A stretch of DNA of 7,530 nucleotides. Origin: a bacterium (GTDB lineage Bacteria > Elusimicrobiota > Elusimicrobia > Elusimicrobiales > UBA9959). The notes below the pieces were generated by a model, which saw only the letters and a list, made by a program, of their open reading frames with translations, did not search any database and had not been told where the DNA came from. The stretch covers positions 1 to 7,530 of the forward strand of contig JAKAMO010000109.1 of assembly GCA_021812825.1 (NCBI GenBank), read 5' to 3'. This document shows positions 1-6,575 of this stretch, in pieces. Numbering within the stretch: the stretch's first letter is position 1; every line of letters begins with the position of its first letter. Both the position numbers and the translations under genes were made by a program.

Positions 1-1736
1 GGAGAGAGGACTCCGGCCTTTTTCACCGCGGCCGATGACAGCGTCTCGGCGGTGAAGGTCTTCAGCTCCTTCTCCTGCCACTCGGCCAGCGGCACCTGGA
101 AGCCGCGCTTGGGAGCGCCGAGTATCTCCGCCGGCAGCCGGTCCGCCATGGCGCGGCGCAGCAGGCGCTTCAGCCGGAAGCCGCGGGTCTTCTCCGCCAG
201 CGGTATGCCGGCCATGAATTCCACCAGCCTGGTATCCAGGAAAGGCACCCGCAGCTCCAGCGAGTTGGCCATCGAGGCGCGGTCGGCCAGGCAGAGCAGG
301 TCGTCGGGCAGGTAAGAGCCCAGCTCGAAGCCGAAGATATCGTCCGGGTCCGCGGGCAGGCCCGGCAGCGACGCTCCTCCGGCGGCGACCTCGGGAAGCA
401 GGGCCCCGGAATAAAAATACCTCTTCTCGTCCGGAGAGAGATAAGAGATCCACGAATCGTACGCCGCACCGAAACCGGCCCCGCCCGAACGCAGGAAGCG
501 CTTGGCCCGGCCCGGCAGGTTGAACGAGGAGCGGCTCTCCGGCAGCAGGCCGGCCGCTCCGCCGACCAGGAGCCTGAGCGCCCGCGGCGCTTTCAGCCAG
601 GCCGGCAGCAGCCGCGCGCCCAGGTGGCGCGGATACCCGCCGAAAAGCTCGTCTCCGCCTATGCCGGCCAGCGCGACTGTCACGCCGGAGCGCGCGGCCT
701 TCGTCACCAGGTAGGTGGCCAGCGCCGAGGAATCCGCGAAAGGCTCGTCGAAATGTCCCGCCAGCTTCCTGATCAGCTCGCCGATATCGGCCTCCACCGG
801 CACGGCTTTGTGCTCGGCCCCGAAATGGGCGGCCGCGGCCGCGGCCAGGGCGCTCTCGTCGAAGCCGCGACCTCCGCCGAAGGACGCGGTGAAGGTCTTG
901 ACCCCGGAACCGGCATGCCGGGCCATGAAGGAGAGCAGCGATACCGAATCCATCCCGCCGGACAGAAGCAGGCCCAGCGGCACGTCGCTGACCAGCTGCT
1001 CCCTGACGCTCTCCGAGAGCAGTTCGCGTATCCGCTCCGCGTAGAACTCCTCCGGCTGTCCGGCGTTATCCTCTGGCTTGAGCTCCCAGTAGCGCTCCAC
1101 GGCGGCGGCGCCGTTGCGGAAGCGCAGCAGCGACGCGGGCTCCAGCTTCTTCACGCCGGAGTACGCGGTCAGCGGGGCCGGGATGTAAAGATAGGTGAAA
1201 TAGTAGTCCAGCGCCCTCGGGTCCAGTGTTCCGCACAGGCCGGAGACCAGCCGCAGCGCCTTGAGCTCTGAGGCGAAATAGAGCTTATCCCCGGAAACAG
1301 CATAGTATAGCGGCTTGATTCCGAACTGGTCGCGCCCCAGCAGGAGCTTGCGCTCCCTGGCGTCCCACAGCGCGAAGGCGAACATTCCCCGCAGCAGCTT
1401 CGGGAAATCCTCGTAATGCTCCTCGTAAAGATGCGCCAGCACCTCGGTGTCGGTATTCGTGCCGAACTTGTGTCCCCTGGCTTCCAGGTCTTTCCGGAGC
1501 TCCCTGAAATTGTAGATCTCGCCGTTGAAGACCACGGCCACGCTGCGGTCCTCGTTGAAGATCGGCTGCGAACCGGTGGCCAGGTCTATGATCTTCAGCC
1601 GCCGCATCCCGAGCGAGACGCGGTCCTCCTCCGAGAAGAAGCCGTCCTCGTCGGGGCCCCTGTGGACCAGCGACGCCGTCATGGCCCTCAGCAGGCCCTC
1701 GTTCCTGTCGCCGGCGAAGCCGCAGATGCCGCACAT
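1..1736 (-). CDS. asnB: Asparagine synthase (glutamine-hydrolysing)-type amidotransferase, 3' end off window
   Basis: An open frame of 578 codons runs off the left edge with no stop. The start is ATG at 1736, giving MCGICGFAG, so Cys2 becomes the N-terminal nucleophile of the class II glutamine amidotransferase domain after Met removal. Supporting motifs are HRGPD (residues 25-29), FNGEIYN (70-76), TDTEV (95-99) and RDQFGIKPLYY. The C-terminal synthetase half has the ATP-pyrophosphatase loop SGGMDS (259-264; the family usually has SGGLDS) and GGDELFGGY (360-368). In the family, glutamine-derived ammonia amidates an acyl-adenylate carboxylate; aspartate is the classical substrate. In glycan clusters, homologues are thought to amidate sugar acids or surface polymers, which is possible here but unproven. 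The start overlaps the stop of the upstream glycosyltransferase by one base (TGATG), which indicates translational coupling; AGGGAG lies 11 nt upstream. Length so far fits the family's roughly 550-650 residues, so only a short tail is missing. Family call is sure, substrate is not. Confidence 0.95.
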   Translation of the reverse strand, partial: MCGICGFAGDRNEGLLRAMTASLVHRGPDEDGFFSEEDRVSLGMRRLKIIDLATGSQPIFNEDRSVAVVFNGEIYNFRELRKDLEARGHKFGTNTDTEVLAHLYEEHYEDFPKLLRGMFAFALWDARERKLLLGRDQFGIKPLYYAVSGDKLYFASELKALRLVSGLCGTLDPRALDYYFTYLYIPAPLTAYSGVKKLEPASLLRFRNGAAAVERYWELKPEDNAGQPEEFYAERIRELLSESVREQLVSDVPLGLLLSGGMDSVSLLSFMARHAGSGVKTFTASFGGGRGFDESALAAAAAAHFGAEHKAVPVEADIGELIRKLAGHFDEPFADSSALATYLVTKAARSGVTVALAGIGGDELFGGYPRHLGARLLPAWLKAPRALRLLVGGAAGLLPESRSSFNLPGRAKRFLRSGGAGFGAAYDSWISYLSPDEKRYFYSGALLPEVAAGGASLPGLPADPDDIFGFELGSYLPDDLLCLADRASMANSLELRVPFLDTRLVEFMAGIPLAEKTRGFRLKRLLRRAMADRLPAEILGAPKRGFQVPLAEWQEKELKTFTAETLSSAAVKKAGVLS

Positions 1737-2851
1737 CAGCCCGTGAGCTCCCTGTAGACGCGCTCGTGCGCCGCGAGGAAGGACCCCAGCGTGAATCGCG
1801 ATGCCGTTTCCGCCGCCCTTCCGCCCATCCTGGCGGCGGCCTGGCGGTCGGCGAGAATAGCCTCTAGTTTTTCCGCTAACGCGGCCGGATCGCCGGTCCT
1901 GAAGAGGACGCCGTTAATGCCGTCTTCGATTATCTCTTTGATCCCCGGCAGATCGGCCGCCAGCACCGGCTTGGCCAAGGACATGGCTTCAAGCAGCACG
2001 AGCGGCTGGCCTTCCGAGCGGGATGGCAGCACGAAAAGGTCGGCCGACGAGAGGAAGCCGCGCATATCATCACGGAAGCCCGCGAAGACGATCCTGTTCC
2101 CGAGCGAAGCGGCCCTGCGCCGCAGCCGGGCCTCCAGCGGACCCGCGCCGGCTATAACGCATTTCACTTCCCCCAAGATCCCCGGGGCGGAGCCCCCGAG
2201 CAGCTCCAGGGCGTCTATGAGTATATCGAAGCCCTTCTGTTCCACAAGGCGCCCGGCCGCCGCTATGACGCTGCCCCCCTTGAGCCCGAACTCCCCCCTC
2301 ACCGCATCGCCGGGGCCGGGGACGCCGTCGAGCACGGCGGGGTTCGGGATCATATCCACCTTGCCCGGGGGGACTCCGTGGCCTTCTACCAGCAGATCCC
2401 TGAGGACGCCGCCGAGCGTTATGAAACGCGTTATCTTTTTTTCCGCGAACGCGTTCAGAGCGAGATATATCTTCTTGCGGAGGCGGCCCACCTCAAAGCC
2501 CTCCACCGGCATGGCCACGGTGGATACCGCCTTCACCCCCGCCCTGGCGGCGGCCAGGGCGCAATAGAAATCGGCCCTCGCGCCCTGGCTGTGCGCCACA
2601 TCTATCCCGTTGCCGCGCATAATATCCGCAAGCCGCCCGATATTGCGCGGGTCTATCCTGTTGGAAAGGTCCAACGGGAGGAACCGGCAGCCGTCCCGGA
2701 CCTCCTCATGGAAGCGGCCTGTCGGACGGGAAGCGCAGAAGATCTCGAACTTATCCTTGGGAAGACCGCGGACCAGCAGGGAAAAAGTCTTCTCCCCTCC
2801 CCCGTAACACGAGTTCTCTATGACAAAAAGCAACTTTATCCGACGTTCCAT
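1736..2851 (-). CDS. GT4-like glycosyltransferase (GT-B fold)
   Basis: This 371-residue protein fits a retaining GT-B glycosyltransferase of the GT4 / Glycos_transf_1 group, which moves a sugar from a nucleotide-sugar donor to a growing, usually lipid-linked glycan at the cytoplasmic membrane face. The N-terminal acceptor domain begins RIKLLFVIENSCYGGGE, with the glycine-rich loop at residues 17-20. The C-terminal donor domain has AAAGRLVEQKGFDIL (about 197-211), CVIAGAGPLE (231-240) and the E-x7-E signature with Glu280 and Glu288 inside SEGQPLVLLEAM, followed by the DLPGIKEIIEDGINGVLF block. There is no signal peptide or membrane span. The ATG at 2851 is the only sensible start: the in-frame codons I read upstream, back into the promoter region, contain no ATG, GTG or TTG. 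It has no clear Shine-Dalgarno sequence. It is first in a two-gene unit with the amidotransferase. Sugar donor and linkage cannot be read from the sequence. Confidence 0.93.
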   Translation of the reverse strand: MERRIKLLFVIENSCYGGGEKTFSLLVRGLPKDKFEIFCASRPTGRFHEEVRDGCRFLPLDLSNRIDPRNIGRLADIMRGNGIDVAHSQGARADFYCALAAARAGVKAVSTVAMPVEGFEVGRLRKKIYLALNAFAEKKITRFITLGGVLRDLLVEGHGVPPGKVDMIPNPAVLDGVPGPGDAVRGEFGLKGGSVIAAAGRLVEQKGFDILIDALELLGGSAPGILGEVKCVIAGAGPLEARLRRRAASLGNRIVFAGFRDDMRGFLSSADLFVLPSRSEGQPLVLLEAMSLAKPVLAADLPGIKEIIEDGINGVLFRTGDPAALAEKLEAILADRQAAARMGGRAAETASRFTLGSFLAAHERVYRELTG

Positions 2852-2895
2852 AATAGCGCGCTGTCGGCCGCGAGAATGAGACGCTCCAGTTCTAT

Positions 2896-2925
2896 TATAT
2901 ATTTTACTGCGTTTATATGTTGCAA
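2896..2925 (-). promoter_or_regulatory. Candidate sigma-70-type promoter for the leftward glycosyltransferase-amidotransferase unit
   Basis: On the minus strand TTGCAA (2925-2920) resembles a -35 box. An 18-bp spacer leads to TATATA (2901-2896), and an overlapping perfect TATAAT lies at 2899-2894 with a 20-bp spacer. Either would start transcription near 2887-2890, leaving a leader of about 36-39 nt before the ATG at 2851. That leader has no good Shine-Dalgarno sequence close to the start. Confidence 0.5.
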
Positions 2926-2932
2926 AGTAAAA
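2902..2932. repeat. Inverted repeat TTTTACT / AGTAAAA, possible operator
   Basis: The half-sites TTTTACT (2902-2908) and AGTAAAA (2926-2932) are perfect 7-bp inverted copies separated by 17 bp, about 24 bp centre to centre. The left half falls in the spacer of the leftward promoter and the right half lies just upstream of its -35 box, where a dimeric regulator could block or help RNA polymerase. The region is AT-rich, so a chance match is quite possible. Confidence 0.35.
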
Positions 2933-2951
2933 AACGCGCTGGCGCCGCGCG
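2929..2951 (-). terminator. Candidate intrinsic terminator on the minus strand
   Basis: Read on the minus strand, CGCGC (2951-2947) can pair with GCGCG (2939-2935) around the 7-nt loop GGCGCCA, and six T follow directly (2934-2929). The stem is short but all G-C. It would stop leftward transcription arriving antisense through the plus-strand glycosyltransferase gene, just before the leftward promoter. It does not lie at the end of any minus-strand gene. Confidence 0.35.
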
Positions 2952-2963
2952 GCTCAAAGGTTA

Positions 2964-2969
2964 TAGAAT
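2964..2969 (+). promoter_or_regulatory. Candidate -10 box for the rightward glycosyltransferase, implying a leaderless or very short-leader mRNA
   Basis: TAGAAT (five of six matches to TATAAT; overlapping TATAGA at 2962-2967) lies six bases before the ATG at 2976. A start site seven bases downstream would fall on the A of the ATG. No convincing -35 box is seen 16-18 bp upstream, where the sequence is GC-rich. The nearest purine-rich stretch, AAAGG at 2956-2960, is 15 nt from the ATG and too far for normal ribosome binding. Confidence 0.3.
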
Positions 2970-2975
2970 CAGACC

Positions 2976-4199
2976 ATGCGCATTTGCCTTCTGACCACCT
3001 CCACCACCGCGCACCAGATGGGCGGCACGGAAGCCCAGGCCGAAATCCTCGCCGCCGAGGCCGCCAGGCAGGGGCACGATGTCCTCATCATCACCACCGC
3101 CCACCCGAAAGGGCTGAAAGCCGAGGAGAGGAACGGCTACCGCGTGATCTACCTCGACGGCACGAGCCATACCATGTCGCGTCGCACGGCGCCGGACTGG
3201 TGGCGGGCCAGCGCGGAGAGGACGGAGGCGCTTTGCGCCTCCGGGAACATGGACGTCGTCTGGGCGGCTAATTTTTCCGGGCTTTCCTACGCCGCGCTGC
3301 CGCGCGCGGCCAGAAGGCCGGTGATCTCCATCGTGCAGGGCCTCGCCGTCCGCGGGGAGATCGCCAGCAACTTCGGCCGCGTCTCCACCCCGGGGGAGCT
3401 GCTGTATTTCCTGACGCGCTACGCCGCGCAGACGCTTTTCTATTATATCCCCCGCTTCCGCGCGATGGTGCGCGATTCCGACCTCCTCATCGGCGTCAGC
3501 AACGAGACCGTGGCCGCGCTCGAGAAGGAGTTCCCGGAGAGCCGCGGGAAGTCGGTCGCTATACTCAACCCCGTTGACACCGAGGTCTTCCGTCCGGACC
3601 CCCGGCTGAGGGCCGAAGGGCGCGGGAAGATAGGATTCTCCCCGAAGAACTCCGTCGTGCTGATGAGCGGCGTCCTTCACAAGCAGAAAGGCGTGCATCT
3701 AGGCCTGGAAGCTTTCGCCGCCGTTTGCCGGGAATTTCCCGGAGCGCGCCTCGCCATAGCCGGCGAAGGCCCCGAGCGCGCCAGGCTGCAGGAGCTCTGC
3801 CTGGACCTGGGGATCTCCGGCAAGGTCGCGTTCCGCGGCCTGGTCCCCAACGCGGAAATGCCCCTATATTACAACGCCGCTGACATATTTCTGAACCCCA
3901 CGCTGCGTCTGGAGGGCCTGCCGCTGGTGCTGCTCGAGGCCATGTCCTGCGGCCTGCCTTGCGTCACCTCGCGCATAGGCGGCACGGGCTCCAGCATTGA
4001 GGACGGCAAAAGCGGATACTTCACCGAGCCGGGGAACACGCGGGAGCTGTCGGCCAAGCTCCGGATACTGCTGGCCGGTAATGAGCTGCGCGCCGGGCTG
4101 TCGGCCGGAGCAAGGACCCGGGCCGTGGAAGTTTTTGATAAGCGCAGGGTGTTGAAGGAATACATCTCCGCCAGCAGGCGGGTTATGGACGGACAATGA
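2976..4199 (+). CDS. GT4-like glycosyltransferase (GT-B fold), the only plus-strand gene
   Basis: This 407-residue protein is a second GT-B glycosyltransferase of the GT4 / Glycos_transf_1 type, expected to add a sugar to a lipid-linked glycan in the cytoplasm. The N-terminal half starts MRICLLTTSTTAHQMGGTE, with the glycine loop at residues 16-17. The donor half has VLMSGVLHKQKGVHLGLEAF (228-247), LAIAGEGPERARL (259-271) and the E-x7-E pair Glu313 and Glu321 in RLEGLPLVLLEAMSCGLP. The following block reads IGGTGSSIEDGKSGYF; many relatives have a GGxxE pattern here, so TGSS is a mild deviation. Residues 139-163 are hydrophobic and aromatic (LLYFLTRYAAQTLFYYIPRF), perhaps a membrane or lipid-acceptor contact. 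The ATG at 2976 is the only start that keeps the N-terminal strand and glycine loop. The gene is divergent from its left neighbour and convergent with the flippase, with stop codons 7 bp apart. Its codon use resembles the neighbours, so no sign of recent import. Confidence 0.93.
   Translation: MRICLLTTSTTAHQMGGTEAQAEILAAEAARQGHDVLIITTAHPKGLKAEERNGYRVIYLDGTSHTMSRRTAPDWWRASAERTEALCASGNMDVVWAANFSGLSYAALPRAARRPVISIVQGLAVRGEIASNFGRVSTPGELLYFLTRYAAQTLFYYIPRFRAMVRDSDLLIGVSNETVAALEKEFPESRGKSVAILNPVDTEVFRPDPRLRAEGRGKIGFSPKNSVVLMSGVLHKQKGVHLGLEAFAAVCREFPGARLAIAGEGPERARLQELCLDLGISGKVAFRGLVPNAEMPLYYNAADIFLNPTLRLEGLPLVLLEAMSCGLPCVTSRIGGTGSSIEDGKSGYFTEPGNTRELSAKLRILLAGNELRAGLSAGARTRAVEVFDKRRVLKEYISASRRVMDGQ
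4168..4181. other. Hairpin CCGCC-AGCA-GGCGG at the convergent gene ends
   Basis: A perfect 5-bp GC stem with a 4-nt loop lies inside the last codons of the plus-strand glycosyltransferase and about 25 bp past the flippase stop on the other strand. It could fold in both transcripts. Neither direction has a following T tract, so it is not a convincing intrinsic terminator; at most it might protect or pause 3' ends. Confidence 0.2.
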
Positions 4200-4206
4200 C
4201 CGGACA

Positions 4207-5691
4207 TCAGCGCCGCGCGAACACCTTACCGGCGGTTTCTCGCAGCAGTCCCTTTTCGTCCTCTGACAGGGAAAGATATTGCGCCGCCGCCATGGCGGCG
4301 GGAAGCGCGAAAGAGGATACCGCGAACAGCGGCCCCGCCAGGAACCTGGTCGTCGCATAGGCGGCGGCCCCCGCCATAATGACCGAGAGCTGATATGTTC
4401 CGAAGCGCATTTCGGAACGCTTAAGGCCCAGCCTCTTTATCACGAAGGTCCCGCTCAAGGAATAATTGAAGAAAGCGGATACCACCACCGCCATCCCGAG
4501 GCCGTCGAGCCCGTAAGCGTTTATCAGCAGGTATCCGGCCGCCGCGTTCACGCAGGCCTGCAGCGCGCTCAACAGGAGGATCGGCATCCCGAGGCCGGCC
4601 CCGGTCAGCAGCTGCCCCACGATATACGCCGGCGATACGACCGCCGCGGAAAAGACCACCAGGAAGACCACGGACATGCTAGCGGCATAGGCTTCGCCGT
4701 ACAGCAGCCTGACGGCCGGTCCGGCGGCCAGCGCCAGCGCGACGGCCGCGGGAAGCGCGATAGCGCCCGTGACCTTTATCACCCTGGCGGCGTGACGCGG
4801 GAAGTTCTGCGGCTCCGCGGAATAGATGCGCGTGATTATGGGAAGCAGCGGCATGGCTATGGCCTGCGGGATGAAATAGACCATCTGGAAGAAATTGTCC
4901 GAGATCGAGAAGAACCCGGCGCTGGAAAAGCCGCATTTCAGGGCCAGATGCGAACGTATGAAGAGGTCCACGCCGAATATCATGACCGACCCGAGGAAAA
5001 GCGGTCCGGCCAGGGAGAAAAGCCTACGCATGGCGGCGACGCTGAAAACGGGCCCGGGAGAGATCCCGGAAGCGGACAGCGCCTTCGACATCGCGAAGAA
5101 CATCGCCGCGCTCCCGAGAAAGGCCACGGAGAGGTCCCGGATCGCCACGCCCTTGAGCGTAAACCCCATGACCAGCACCAGCGTCAGCGCCGCCCCGGCT
5201 ATCCCCAGCGCCACGTTGAGCCTTGCCAGCAGCTCTATCTCCCTAAGGCCCTGCAGCACGGAGCGAAGCAGGCTCGACAGCAGGGAGAACACGATGGTCA
5301 CGGCCCCTATGCGGAAGAGCGGCCTCAGCCCCGGCTCCCCGTATATCCCGAGGGCTACCTTGTTCGCGAACGTGAAAAGCCCTATGCCGAGCAGGCCGGA
5401 GACGGCCAGACAGAAGATCAGCGCGCTCGACAAGGTCTCACGCAGTTTGCCGAGATCCGAGCCGTGGTATTCGGCTACGAAACGGCCCGCGGCGAGGGGC
5501 AGTCCCAGCAGGCCGAACGCCAGCAGGAAGTTGAGCGCCTGGCTGAAGATGGAATACATGCCGAGGTTCTCAGGGCCGAGCCATCTGGCTATTACCACGG
5601 AATTGATCAGCAGTATCACTTTCATCAGCACGAGCGAGGCGTACGTGTAGACCGCGCCGCTCGCTATGGAGGCGCCGAGCCTTTCCTTCAT
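4207..5691 (-). CDS. Wzx-like polysaccharide flippase (MOP superfamily)
   Basis: This 494-residue, strongly hydrophobic protein has about 12-14 predicted membrane helices along its whole length, the usual size for polysaccharide-export flippases of the MOP (MATE-like) superfamily. The N-terminal region GAVYTYASLVLMKVILLINS followed by IARWLGPENLGMYSIFSQ (34-51) is typical: first helix, a conserved R-x-LG-P-x-x-x-G-x-Y/F turn, second helix. Polar residues inside the membrane part (Arg70, Glu74, Arg246, Asp265, Asn266, Gln269) are candidates for lining the substrate path. Known Wzx proteins move undecaprenyl-pyrophosphate-linked oligosaccharide from the cytoplasmic to the outer face of the inner membrane. 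The ATG at 5691 overlaps the upstream methyltransferase stop in an ATGA junction, and GGAGG stands four bases before it, the best ribosome site in the window. It is the last gene of the minus-strand operon. MurJ is less likely given the glycan context. Confidence 0.9.
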   Translation of the reverse strand: MKERLGASIASGAVYTYASLVLMKVILLINSVVIARWLGPENLGMYSIFSQALNFLLAFGLLGLPLAAGRFVAEYHGSDLGKLRETLSSALIFCLAVSGLLGIGLFTFANKVALGIYGEPGLRPLFRIGAVTIVFSLLSSLLRSVLQGLREIELLARLNVALGIAGAALTLVLVMGFTLKGVAIRDLSVAFLGSAAMFFAMSKALSASGISPGPVFSVAAMRRLFSLAGPLFLGSVMIFGVDLFIRSHLALKCGFSSAGFFSISDNFFQMVYFIPQAIAMPLLPIITRIYSAEPQNFPRHAARVIKVTGAIALPAAVALALAAGPAVRLLYGEAYAASMSVVFLVVFSAAVVSPAYIVGQLLTGAGLGMPILLLSALQACVNAAAGYLLINAYGLDGLGMAVVVSAFFNYSLSGTFVIKRLGLKRSEMRFGTYQLSVIMAGAAAYATTRFLAGPLFAVSSFALPAAMAAAQYLSLSEDEKGLLRETAGKVFARR

Positions 5692-6575
5692 AGCGCCTCC
5701 CCGCGGGCGGGCCCCGGGCCCGGTTTGCGCGCCAGCGCGAAGATCGAGAGCCGGAAGAAGGCCTCCAGGCCCGGGAGCAGGAACAGCCTGTTCAGGACGC
5801 CGTTCCAGGCGCTTTCGCCTTCCAACGGGCCGCTCTCGCGGAAAAACACGGAAATGCCGGAGAACCCGGCCGACTCCAGCGTCCGGCGCAGGCCGCGCGG
5901 CGACTGCAGGTTCACATGGACCTTCTCGTTGATGCCGGTCATGCTGGGATGTATCACGGGGACCCTGTTCCCGGTCCGGAGAAGGAATTCCTTCAGCATG
6001 ATCACCCTCCGGAGCACGACCCAGCCGTAGCGGGTGTACCAGATGTTGGGCGCGGTATGCACTATCAGCCTCCCTCCCGGTTTCAGCGCCCGCAGGACCT
6101 TTCCCAGGGCCCAGGAAAGCTCCTTCGGATAGAGATGCTCTACGATATCCGTCATCAGGACCACGTCGAAAACGCCCTCTCCCAGCTCCGCCGCGGCCAC
6201 ATCGGCCCTGACGAAATTCACGCGCGCTCCGGCTTCCGGCGGCAGGGCCGCCGCGGCTTCCCTGGCAAGGGCTATCGCATCCCCGGAATAATCCACGCCC
6301 AGGGCTTCCGCCCCCGCCAGGGCGGAGCGTATCACGGCTTCCCCGCGTCCGCAGCCGATATCGGCCACCCTCATCCCCGGCCCTATGCCGGCGGCCTCGA
6401 GCGCCACGGAAAGGCGTTCCGGCAGGCGCATACCGCGGCTGTCCAGGAATTCGCGGAACCCGCCGCAGTTGGAAAGGAAATACTCCCTGTCGTACAGCCC
6501 GGCCGGAACGACCCTGTCCCGTGGCGGCGGGGGCCCGTCCTTGCCCGATGAAAGTTCCTTCTCCGGTTCAAACAT
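5688..6575 (-). CDS. Class I SAM-dependent methyltransferase, glycan-cluster type
   Basis: This 295-residue protein has a Rossmann-type SAM-binding domain. YDREYF (28-33) is a common N-terminal element of sugar and lipid methyltransferases. Motif I is VADIGCGRGEA (70-80), GVDYS (93-97) carries the acidic residue that usually binds the SAM ribose, FDVVLMTDIVEHLYP (136-150) is the motif IV region, and LRALKPGGRLIVHTAPN (161-177) is the post-IV strand and turn. Past the core, HPSMTGINEKVHVNLQSP and LRRTLESAGFSG match the usual substrate-side region. Residues 260-283 form a hydrophobic, amphipathic tail that might touch the membrane. The likely role, from context, is methylation of a sugar or of the end of a lipid-linked glycan; the acceptor is unknown. 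The ATG at 6575 overlaps the previous gene by 8 nt with no clear ribosome site, suggesting reinitiation. Its stop overlaps the flippase start by 4 nt. Confidence 0.9.
   Translation of the reverse strand: MFEPEKELSSGKDGPPPPRDRVVPAGLYDREYFLSNCGGFREFLDSRGMRLPERLSVALEAAGIGPGMRVADIGCGRGEAVIRSALAGAEALGVDYSGDAIALAREAAAALPPEAGARVNFVRADVAAAELGEGVFDVVLMTDIVEHLYPKELSWALGKVLRALKPGGRLIVHTAPNIWYTRYGWVVLRRVIMLKEFLLRTGNRVPVIHPSMTGINEKVHVNLQSPRGLRRTLESAGFSGISVFFRESGPLEGESAWNGVLNRLFLLPGLEAFFRLSIFALARKPGPGPARGEAL
5696..5700 (-). promoter_or_regulatory. Ribosome binding site GGAGG of the flippase gene
   Basis: GGAGG sits four bases before the flippase ATG, inside the end of the methyltransferase gene. It is a canonical Shine-Dalgarno sequence and fixes the flippase start at 5691. 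Confidence 0.75.

Larger units (their letters stand above)
2852..2975. promoter_or_regulatory. Divergent intergenic control region
   Basis: This 124-bp gap separates two glycosyltransferase genes pointing away from each other and is the only non-coding stretch of any size in the window. The core at 2893-2934 is strikingly AT-rich (8 G/C in 42 bases) against GC-rich flanks. It holds a promoter-like pair for the leftward gene, an inverted repeat, a run of six A (T6 on the minus strand) beside a GC hairpin, and a -10-like box next to the rightward start codon. Each is listed separately. Promoter function is inferred from position and composition. Confidence 0.75.

Noticed and set aside
829..846. 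Repeated CGGCCG / GCGGCC units
   Set aside because: They encode an alanine run in the amidotransferase; ordinary GC-rich codon repetition.
1285..1734. Minus-strand frame beginning MRHLRLRRRQ next to the amidotransferase start
   Set aside because: It overlaps the amidotransferase in another frame and is low-complexity Arg/Gly/Ala; the true frame gives MCGICGFAG and all family motifs.
4211..4238. CGCCG...CGGCG stem followed by GTTTCT as a plus-strand terminator for the glycosyltransferase
   Set aside because: The loop is 14 nt, the stem 5 bp and the T tract only three bases, so support is too weak.
4284..4301. Perfect 18-bp palindrome centred on CCATGG
   Set aside because: It lies in the alanine-rich end of the flippase gene and is explained by runs of GCC/GCG codons around a Met codon; as a hairpin it has no loop and no T tract.
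4279..6030. Long plus-strand open frame (583 codons) opposite the flippase and a methyltransferase
   Set aside because: It is antisense to two clearly recognised genes, has a polar Gln/Arg/Glu/Gly/Pro-rich composition with no recognisable domain, and arises from GC-rich third positions on the coding strand.
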